In this document: in pieces, positions 6,254 to 11,999 of the stretch
Numbering within the stretch: the first letter of the stretch is position 1
How the letters are laid out: each line of letters opens with the position of its first letter
Source of the DNA: Clostridiales bacterium DTU092
GTDB taxonomy: Bacteria; Bacillota; Clostridia; Caldicoprobacterales; Caldicoprobacteraceae
DNA: 11,999 bases
Direction: 5' to 3'
NCBI GenBank assembly: GCA_001513505.1
Contig: LFTM01000274.1
Location: forward strand, 2,109-14,107
Made by a program: the position numbers and the translations under genes
The notes under the pieces: generated by a model
The model's input: only the letters and a program-made list of their open reading frames with translations
Database searches by the model: none
What the model was told of the DNA's origin: nothing

Positions 6254-7504
6254 TTGAATGTTTTATTTGGAATGATGCTGCTCCCAATTTTGGGCAAATA
6301 TGCCAAGGGAGAAGGAAAGATAGATCAAAGGCTTATCAAGAAAGTTCAAACTTTGAACTCATCAGGTAAGCTGTCGGCTATCATTTTCTCCAAGGAGAAG
6401 CAGGGAAGAATATGCAAGGAATGTCTGGAGGAAATGGGAGTAAACATTGTTCACGAGTTTCCGTTTATAAATGCCTATGCAGTTGAGGTTCCCGGTTCCA
6501 TGCTGGAGAAGGTAGCCAGGATCGAGTCAATAAAATATATATCCGATGATATTGAAACAAATTCTCTTTTGGATATAGCCACCCAAGAGGTTGGGGCAAG
6601 AACTGCCAACGAAATGGGTTATACCGGTAAAGGTATTGGCATTGCAGTGCTGGATACCGGTGTTTATCCGCATCCGGATCTTATAAGGCCAAAGAACAGG
6701 ATTATTGCTTTCAAGGATTTTATAAACAATAGAGAAGGACCATATGATGACAACGGCCATGGCACATTTGTTGCCGGGGTGGCTGCCGGAAACGGATACT
6801 CATCGGGCGGCAGATATGCAGGTGTTGCACCGGAAGCTAATATAATAGGGGTTAAGGTTATGGATAAGGATGGAGAAGGTAACGCGTCAAAAATAGTGGC
6901 TGGTATGCAGTGGGTACTGGATCACAAGGAAGAATATAACATAAAAGTTATGTGTCTATCAATTGGTTCGCAAGCAACAGGGTCGGTAAAAAACGATCCT
7001 CTTGTGGTGGCTTCCAGCGCATTGTGGAATAAAGGAATCTTTGTTGCAGCTGCTGCAGGGAATGCCGGACCAAAACAGAGGACTATAACGACTCCCGGTG
7101 TATGTCCCAGTATAGTGACGGTCGGTGCCGTAGATGACAAGCGAACTGTGGATCCAAGTGATGACGTTGTTGCAGAATTCTCAAGCCGGGGGCCGACGCG
7201 GGGAAGAGTGGCAAAACCCGATGTGGTGGCTCCGGGTGTAGGTGTGATATCTTTGAACACCGATCGGAATTATTCCAGTGGATCGAGGCTTTATTCCATG
7301 GAGAAAGCATATGCCACTATGTCAGGAACATCGGTAGCTGCTCCAGTGGTGGCTGGAATAGCGGCCCTTTTACTTGAGAAACATCCGGAGTACACACCCG
7401 ATGATATTAAGAATCTGCTGCTAAAACATGCTCGAAACATAGACGGTAATATATATGCACAGGGAAGAGGTCTTGTGGATTTACAAAGCATATTGAATTT
7501 GTAG
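6254..7504 (+). CDS. S8 family subtilisin-like serine protease, AprX-like
   Basis: This 416-residue subtilase has all catalytic parts in order: Asp134 (AVLDTGV), His169 (DDNGHGTFVAG), oxyanion Asn270 (AAAGNAGP) and Ser360 (MSGTSVAAP). Residues 38-103 resemble an inhibitor_I9-type propeptide or N-terminal domain. The overall plan resembles Bacillus AprX, an S8 protease without a classical signal peptide. Here the first 14 residues are hydrophobic (LFGMMLLPIL) but short, without a basic start or clear cleavage site, so export is uncertain. TTG 6254 is preferred: a G-rich ribosome site at 6238-6247 lies 6 nt upstream, while ATG 6272 has none. The gene follows the 75-residue gene by 82 nt, and that spacer can form a hairpin covering the ribosome site. 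A terminator follows. Substrates are unknown. Confidence 0.93.
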   Translation: MNVLFGMMLLPILGKYAKGEGKIDQRLIKKVQTLNSSGKLSAIIFSKEKQGRICKECLEEMGVNIVHEFPFINAYAVEVPGSMLEKVARIESIKYISDDIETNSLLDIATQEVGARTANEMGYTGKGIGIAVLDTGVYPHPDLIRPKNRIIAFKDFINNREGPYDDNGHGTFVAGVAAGNGYSSGGRYAGVAPEANIIGVKVMDKDGEGNASKIVAGMQWVLDHKEEYNIKVMCLSIGSQATGSVKNDPLVVASSALWNKGIFVAAAAGNAGPKQRTITTPGVCPSIVTVGAVDDKRTVDPSDDVVAEFSSRGPTRGRVAKPDVVAPGVGVISLNTDRNYSSGSRLYSMEKAYATMSGTSVAAPVVAGIAALLLEKHPEYTPDDIKNLLLKHARNIDGNIYAQGRGLVDLQSILNL

Positions 7505-7548
7505 ATATTACAATACTTCACACTGGTAGGGCTTAATGCAGACAGACG

Positions 7549-7596
7549 GTAAAAACCTTGCATAAGGCATATTGCCGTGCAGGGTTTTTACTTTTT
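7549..7596. terminator. Terminator between the convergent protease and aminotransferase genes
   Basis: Arms 7549-7562 (GTAAAAACCTTGCA) and 7578-7591 (TGCAGGGTTTTTAC) form a 14-bp stem with one G-U pair. A 15-nt loop contains GGC/GCC, and a TTTTT tail follows at 7592-7596. It lies 45 nt after the protease stop and 15 nt from the minus-strand stop at 7611. It is best suited to the plus strand; the minus strand lacks a T tail outside the stem. Confidence 0.8.
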
Positions 7597-7610
7597 CAAT
7601 AATAACTTCA

Positions 7611-8753
7611 TCATTTCAATCGGGTTAACTGCTCCAATGCTTTAATACATTCCTTGGCCTCGTCCAGTGTGTTGAAGATCCCCGGGCTGAACCTGACAGT
7701 TCCCTGTTTTAGTGTCCCAATAGTTTTATGTGCCAGAGGGGAGCAGTGAATAGCGCCCCGGACTGCAATATTGTATTTTTCGTCTAACAGGTTTGCTATG
7801 TATGCAGAATCAAAATCCTTGATATTGATGGATATAGCTCCTGTCCGGTCTTTCATGTTTGTCGGGCCGTATACTTTAATACCGGGTATATTAAGCAGGG
7901 CATCCAGAAAAAACTTTTCTATACGGCGGACGCGGGCGAGCAGAGTATTTTGTCCTTTTTTTATTATATAGTTTATTCCTGCACCCAGTCCGGCAATCCC
8001 TGGAGTGTTTAATGTACCCGATTCATAGCGGTCCGGTAAGAACTCGGGTTGAACGAGGCTTTCTGACTGACTGCCCGTGCCGCCTTCCTTCAGCTGTTTT
8101 AACCTGACATGAGGTGCCAGGTACAATACGCCGGTTCCCTGGGGACCAAGCAGTCCTTTATGTCCCGGCATGGCCATCATGTCTACGGGTAATGTTGAGA
8201 GATTTATTGGTATTATACCAGCTGTTTGTGCCGCATCCACAAGATACAGTATTCCATGTTCCCTGGCTATTTTGCCTATTTCCTGTACGGGAACCAGGGT
8301 TCCCGTTACATTTGATGCATGAGTTGTAACAATAAGCCTTGTATTGACCCGGATGGCTTTTCTTATATCTGTGGGATCGATTTTTCCCTGACTGTCTGCC
8401 CTTACATATGTAGTGGAAATGTTAATTTTCTCAAGCTCCTTAAGAGGACGGGCTACTGAATTGTGTTCCATGGAAGTGGTTATTATGTGATCTCCGGGTT
8501 GTGTACAGCCTTTTATGGCCAGGTTAAGACTTTCGGTGGTATTCATGGTAAATATCATCTGGAACGGATTATCTATAGAGAAAAGCTGACACAGCATTTC
8601 CCGCGTATACAGCAGTATACTGCCCGCCTCAACTGCCATTTTATGACCGGAACGCCCGGGATTTGCACCATGTTTTTTCATACAGTTTAAACGAGCTGTA
8701 TAGACTGACTCAGGTTTAGGCCATGAAGTTGCTGCATTGTCCATGTATATCAT
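7611..8753 (-). CDS. Class V aminotransferase, cysteine desulfurase family (EF2568-like)
   Basis: A 380-residue PLP enzyme of the cysteine desulfurase family, which takes sulfur from cysteine to an enzyme cysteine and releases alanine. Visible sites: N-terminal MDNAATSWPKP, PLP-stacking His97 (MEHNS), Asp173 and Gln176 (VDAAQT), Schiff-base Lys199 (MPGHKG), active Cys337 (AIHCSPLAHKTIGT) and substrate-carboxylate Arg354 (VRFSPG). The short HCSPLAH loop fits the stand-alone subgroup sometimes called EF2568-type rather than IscS, and no iscU, thiI, nifU or sufU gene is nearby. Whether it supplies sulfur or selenium, or acts on a different substrate, cannot be read from sequence. AGGAGG at 8761-8766, 7 nt upstream of ATG 8753, fixes the start. 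The propeller gene ends 29 nt upstream, so both are probably on one transcript. Confidence 0.9.
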   Translation of the reverse strand: MIYMDNAATSWPKPESVYTARLNCMKKHGANPGRSGHKMAVEAGSILLYTREMLCQLFSIDNPFQMIFTMNTTESLNLAIKGCTQPGDHIITTSMEHNSVARPLKELEKINISTTYVRADSQGKIDPTDIRKAIRVNTRLIVTTHASNVTGTLVPVQEIGKIAREHGILYLVDAAQTAGIIPINLSTLPVDMMAMPGHKGLLGPQGTGVLYLAPHVRLKQLKEGGTGSQSESLVQPEFLPDRYESGTLNTPGIAGLGAGINYIIKKGQNTLLARVRRIEKFFLDALLNIPGIKVYGPTNMKDRTGAISINIKDFDSAYIANLLDEKYNIAVRGAIHCSPLAHKTIGTLKQGTVRFSPGIFNTLDEAKECIKALEQLTRLK

Positions 8754-8782
8754 TATGAGTCCTCCTTTGCTCAGTGGTAATA

Positions 8783-10444
8783 CTAATTTGCCAGTTTGCG
8801 GCTTATGAATCTGTCCAGAAAACCTTTCCTGTAGTGCTTATAAAGCAGGTCTTTTATCTCTTCAAACTCCTCGATAAGTATCTCCCACTGACGTTTGTTC
8901 TCAATTGAACGTCTTCTCAGCACTTCTGTTTCACGCATGATTGTTTGGCTCTCTGCCTGGACTGCTTCAGCGTTTTTAATCCATAGATCCAGAAACCTGT
9001 CAAGTTTATATACAAGATCTATACTGTTATCCGGGGGATTGGTCTTTGAAAACAGAGTCAGGAATTTTGTTTGTAAATCATCGTTTTGGTCCATTTCATT
9101 CAGCAGAGCCCGGATGCTGTTAACTATAGCGGTTGAGTCTTTATCCCTTCCCGCTGCATTATCCTGAGCGGTTGTCTGGCTGTCGTTGTGGAAATCCTTC
9201 TGAGTGTTATCCCGTGTTTGCAGCTCAGCGGTGTGGGCGGTTTCATGAACGGTTTCAGTTTCGGGCTGCGAGGCTGTATCTTCTTTGGTTTCGGGCAAAA
9301 CTTCGGATGATTTTTTTTCATTTTCATCTTTCTGATATGAAAGAGCTGTTGCTTTCTGTTCGGACTCATGGTTTTTTTTATGCCCGGCCAACGCCGGCAT
9401 CGGAAGAGATATGTATTTCCCTATGATGGGAAGTTCAAGGCCGGTGTCCAGGTTTGCATATATCCGGTGCAACTTGAATGCCGTCAGGTCATTGGGATAA
9501 TTGCTGCAGTATCTGATACAGTAGCAGCGTTTGAAGTGTGACCATTCCATAGGTTTTGGCTCGGACCATGTAGCGCCGTCATCGGAGGATGAGCAGCAGT
9601 AGAGATCGCTGTTCTGGTACCATATGCACCATAACCGGTTTTCCGCCCACAACAGCTGGGGATACAAACAGTTGGATTCATTACCGGAAAGAAGCGTTTC
9701 CGGCTCAGTACCAAATTTGAAGTGCTGGTTATAGTTCCAGCTTATGTACTTTACCTGAAGATTGGCGTTTTCAATTGATGTCCATACCAGATGGAGCCTG
9801 TTTCCGTTAAGCAGCAGACTGGGTGTGGTACAGTCGGTCTGACTCCGGGTTATCCTTTCGGGTTTGCTCCAGCGTTTTAGATTATCATCAAAATAACAAT
9901 GGAATAATTGATATTTACCATTAAATAAACTCCGGTATATCATATGAAGATTCTTTCCATGCAGGTCAAAGTATAACGGGCCCGGTTGCTTTTGAGCCGT
10001 ATAGCTGATTATTTTATCATCAACCCACTTGCTGCCATTGAAGTAGCAGTGATGGATGTTCCACATACCAGTGGACGGATTGGGTCCCGAACTGAAGAAT
10101 ATATGGACTCCATCGTTGAATGGCACAACCGATACAAAGTGAACAATATATGTTGCCGGATCGTATAGGGCAACCAGCTGTTCATCCCAGTCTCTGCCGT
10201 TGTATTTCATATATTTTACTTGTCCACCCTGATCCTGATAAACTAAATGGAGCATGTCGTTTCGGTCGATGGATAGAGAAAAATAATCCAGCGCATGGGG
10301 TACCAGCTGCATTTCATTCTGCCAGCCCCGATTTTTATCAAACCGGCGGAAATATATCCCGCAGCCTTTTCTGGAGAAAAAATGCCACACCTTTCCGCTT
10401 TTAAACCTCACTATATGATCGTTTCCATGCCATAACTTCACCAA
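8783..10444 (-). CDS. Beta-propeller (BNR/Asp-box-like) protein with C-terminal helical coiled-coil domain, function unknown
   Basis: This 553-residue protein has three parts. Residues about 1-345 repeat every 48-55 residues: a strand ending in His-Leu-Val-Tyr or similar (65-69, 113-117, 166-170, 217-221, 271-275), then a Tyr-Phe/Tyr-Asn-Gly-x-x-Trp blade edge (near 31, 79, 134, 184, 233, 282). The last blade has a perfect Asp box (SSDDGATW, 286-293). This suggests a six- or seven-bladed sialidase-like propeller, but no sialidase FRIP motif or catalytic triad was seen. Residues 355-435 are a Glu/Thr/Gln/Asp-rich linker; 436-548 are helical with a likely coiled coil (490-540). There is no signal peptide or membrane helix, so it seems cytosolic, unlike most Asp-box proteins. 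TTG 10444 or GTG 10441 may start it; GGTGGT (10450-10455 on the complement) is the ribosome site. It is followed by the aminotransferase gene. Confidence 0.8.
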   Translation of the reverse strand: MVKLWHGNDHIVRFKSGKVWHFFSRKGCGIYFRRFDKNRGWQNEMQLVPHALDYFSLSIDRNDMLHLVYQDQGGQVKYMKYNGRDWDEQLVALYDPATYIVHFVSVVPFNDGVHIFFSSGPNPSTGMWNIHHCYFNGSKWVDDKIISYTAQKQPGPLYFDLHGKNLHMIYRSLFNGKYQLFHCYFDDNLKRWSKPERITRSQTDCTTPSLLLNGNRLHLVWTSIENANLQVKYISWNYNQHFKFGTEPETLLSGNESNCLYPQLLWAENRLWCIWYQNSDLYCCSSSDDGATWSEPKPMEWSHFKRCYCIRYCSNYPNDLTAFKLHRIYANLDTGLELPIIGKYISLPMPALAGHKKNHESEQKATALSYQKDENEKKSSEVLPETKEDTASQPETETVHETAHTAELQTRDNTQKDFHNDSQTTAQDNAAGRDKDSTAIVNSIRALLNEMDQNDDLQTKFLTLFSKTNPPDNSIDLVYKLDRFLDLWIKNAEAVQAESQTIMRETEVLRRRSIENKRQWEILIEEFEEIKDLLYKHYRKGFLDRFISRKLAN

Positions 10445-10468
10445 ATATCACCACCTGTTTCTTATAGC

Positions 10469-10485
10469 TTGGACGGGTGGTCCAA
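10469..10485. repeat. Inverted repeat upstream of the propeller gene, with an anti-ribosome-site core
   Basis: TTGGAC (10469-10474) and GTCCAA (10480-10485) are exact reverse complements around GGGTG. In the minus-strand mRNA this would be a hairpin 25 nt before the start codon. Its core ACCACC (complement of 10476-10481) is exactly complementary to the ribosome site GGTGGT (complement of 10450-10455). It may be an operator or an RNA element, or chance. Confidence 0.4.
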
Positions 10486-10605
10486 TACATCTATATGCAG
10501 CGATAAGCTAATATTTGCATTATTTTTTTGGTATTGTCTATATGGACAGGATAACATTTACCAGGTTTACCGTAAAACTTGTGTACCAAAGACCTTTGAA
10601 TGTAG

Positions 10606-10611
10606 TATAAT
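10606..10611 (+). promoter_or_regulatory. Likely -10 box for nth
   Basis: A perfect TATAAT at 10606-10611. No good -35 box lies at 17 nt; TTGTGT sits at 10579-10584, too far away at 21 nt. If used, transcription starts near 10618. That would exclude the longer in-frame starts upstream of this point and supports a start of nth at or after 10622. Confidence 0.35.
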
Positions 10612-10669
10612 AGAAAAAACTATGAAGAAACTCATTTTAGCTTTTATGAAAGGAGCAGACGAGCAGTTT

Positions 10670-11308
10670 ATGGATAGAGAAAGACATAAGAAGATTCTTG
10701 AAATTTTGGAAAAGCATTATAAAGGGGCTACTACCGCCCTTAAGTATAAAACTCCGTTCCAGCTGCTGATAGCTACTATACTGTCGGCACAGTGTACCGA
10801 CAGGCAGGTTAATAAAATAACATCCAAGCTGTTTCAGAAGTATCCCGGACCTGAAGATTTTGCCAGGCTGTCTCCGGAGGAGCTGGAAAAGGATATATAC
10901 AGCTGCGGTTTCTATAGGAATAAAAGCAGAAATATAGTAAAGACCAGCCAGATCCTTCTTAAAAAATATGGAGGGCAGGTGCCGCAGAGCATCGAAGAAC
11001 TTCAGGAGCTTCCGGGAGTTGGCAGAAAAACAGCCAATGTTGTAGCCAGCAATGCCTTTGACATGGACGCTATTGCGGTGGATACACACGTGTTCAGGGT
11101 TTCCAACCGGCTGGGGCTGGCCCATGCAAAAACCCCGGAAGAAACTGAAAGACAGCTTATGGAGAATATACCAAAGAATAAGTGGTCAAAAGCTCACCAC
11201 TGGCTTATACAGCACGGCAGAAGGGTATGTATTGCCCGCAATCCTAAATGCGATCAATGTTTTCTTGCAGAGTATTGTGAATATTATAACCGTACCGGCT
11301 CCCGGTGA
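10670..11308 (+). CDS. nth: Endonuclease III, DNA glycosylase/AP lyase
   Basis: Base-excision repair enzyme that removes oxidised pyrimidines and cleaves the abasic site. From ATG 10670 the product is 212 residues, the normal length for Nth. It has the helix-hairpin-helix LPGVGRKTA with catalytic Lys120, Asp138 in VDTHVFRVSNRLG, and a 4Fe-4S loop with cysteines 187, 194, 197 and 203 in the canonical C-x6-C-x2-C-x5-C spacing. The frame is open upstream to 10469, but those 67 codons match nothing in the family and partly precede the likely transcription start. AAAGGAG at 10649-10655 is the nearest ribosome site, 14 nt from ATG 10670, rather far. ATG 10646 and 10622 are alternatives with no ribosome site. 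The malic enzyme gene follows 59 nt downstream and may be co-transcribed. Confidence 0.93.
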   Translation: MDRERHKKILEILEKHYKGATTALKYKTPFQLLIATILSAQCTDRQVNKITSKLFQKYPGPEDFARLSPEELEKDIYSCGFYRNKSRNIVKTSQILLKKYGGQVPQSIEELQELPGVGRKTANVVASNAFDMDAIAVDTHVFRVSNRLGLAHAKTPEETERQLMENIPKNKWSKAHHWLIQHGRRVCIARNPKCDQCFLAEYCEYYNRTGSR

Positions 11309-11367
11309 AGAATGTGGAGGACCAATGCAACTGTCAGCAGATATATATTCCAAAGGAGGATTTAGCA

Positions 11368-11999
11368 ATGGATATCCAGCAGGAATCACTAAAACTTCAT
11401 AGACAGTGGAAGGGGAAAATAGAGGTAGTAAGCCGGGTGGAAGTTAAGGACAAAACCGCTTTATCCCTGGCTTATACACCGGGTGTTGCAGAACCTTGTC
11501 TGGCTATAAAGGATGATGTTAACCGTTCATATGACTATACCAGAAGATGGAATCTTGTTGCCGTTATAACCGATGGATCAGCTGTATTAGGTCTTGGTGA
11601 TATAGGCCCTGAGGCAGGCATGCCGGTCATGGAGGGAAAATGCGTACTGTTCAAGGTATTTGCCGATGTGGATGCCTTTCCAATATGTATAAAATCCAGG
11701 GATGTGGATGAGATCGTTAATACAATCAAACTGATATCGGGAAGTTTCGGCGGTATAAATCTGGAGGATATTTCTGCCCCGAGGTGCTTTCAAATAGAGA
11801 AAAGGCTTAAAGCTGAATGCGATATACCGGTATTTCACGATGATCAGCATGGCACAGCGGTTGTAACCCTTGCAGCCTTAATCAATGCATTAAAAATTAC
11901 AGGCAGGGACATAGGGGATGTGTCGGTCGTAATTAACGGTTCGGGGGCAGCCGGAATTGCAGTTACCAGACTGATGCTGTCGGTGGGGATTAAGGATGT
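11368..11999 (+). CDS. Malic enzyme (NAD(P)-dependent), 5' part, cut by window edge
   Basis: The reading frame runs off the right edge after 210 codons. It encodes the N-terminal half of a small bacterial malic enzyme, which oxidatively decarboxylates malate to pyruvate with NAD(P)+ and a divalent metal. Visible sites: Tyr36 in AYTPGVAEPC (general acid), Lys91 in MEGKCVLFK (general base), metal ligands Glu133 and Asp134 (EDISAP) and Asp159 (FHDDQHGTA), followed by the start of the NAD-binding fold (INGSGAAG, about 193-200). AAAGGAGG at 11352-11359, 8 nt before ATG 11368, makes the start secure. It follows nth by 59 nt. The cofactor preference cannot be read from this fragment. Confidence 0.92.
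   Translation, partial: MDIQQESLKLHRQWKGKIEVVSRVEVKDKTALSLAYTPGVAEPCLAIKDDVNRSYDYTRRWNLVAVITDGSAVLGLGDIGPEAGMPVMEGKCVLFKVFADVDAFPICIKSRDVDEIVNTIKLISGSFGGINLEDISAPRCFQIEKRLKAECDIPVFHDDQHGTAVVTLAALINALKITGRDIGDVSVVINGSGAAGIAVTRLMLSVGIKD

Noticed and set aside
10469..10669. 67-codon N-terminal extension of endonuclease III in frame
   Set aside because: It lies partly upstream of the likely -10 box at 10606, has no ribosome site and adds residues absent from the family. Starting at 10670 gives the standard length and residue numbering.
10637..11125. 162-codon minus-strand frame inside nth
   Set aside because: Antisense shadow of a conserved enzyme gene.

Overview
The window looks like chromosomal DNA from a low-to-moderate GC, spore-forming anaerobe of the class Clostridia. 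This is inferred from strong AGGAGG ribosome sites, TTG starts, an iron-only hydrogenase regulator of the TM1266 type, an ECF-type S component, a SpoIIE-type phosphatase, an AprX-like subtilase and a small bacterial malic enzyme. No rRNA, tRNA, CRISPR array, transposase or phage gene was seen.

Layout, left to right. (1) 1-387 has no supported gene but carries a 12-bp perfect inverted repeat near the left edge. (2) 388-1272 is an SMP-30/gluconolactonase-type sugar lactonase, closed by a strong terminator. (3) 1499-1762 is a small unknown protein. (4) 1972-3653 is a MASE3-sensor/PP2C phosphatase whose first membrane helix is in a different frame from the rest. The frames meet at a run of eight T followed directly by a stop codon. 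(5) 3782-4594 is a probable two-gene operon: a TM1266-type regulator and an ECF S component, ended by a bidirectional terminator. (6) 4645-5802 on the minus strand holds a small two-helix membrane protein and a 328-residue one-helix protein with three regularly spaced repeats. (7) 5944-7504 on the plus strand, divergent from group 6, holds a 75-residue protein with one copy of the same repeat, then an AprX-like serine protease. Their 82-nt spacer can fold into one long hairpin that pairs the protease ribosome site. (8) 7611-10444 on the minus strand is a two-gene unit: a cytosolic-looking beta-propeller plus coiled-coil protein and a class V aminotransferase of the cysteine-desulfurase family. 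(9) 10670 onward on the plus strand holds endonuclease III (nth) and the start of a malic enzyme cut by the right edge.

The most distinctive part is 4645-7504. Two divergent transcription units share a roughly 19-residue helical motif, and one of them ends in a protease whose translation start seems able to be masked by RNA structure. The other strong observation is the possible -1 frameshift site in the phosphatase gene. The remaining genes are housekeeping or metabolic and need not work together.
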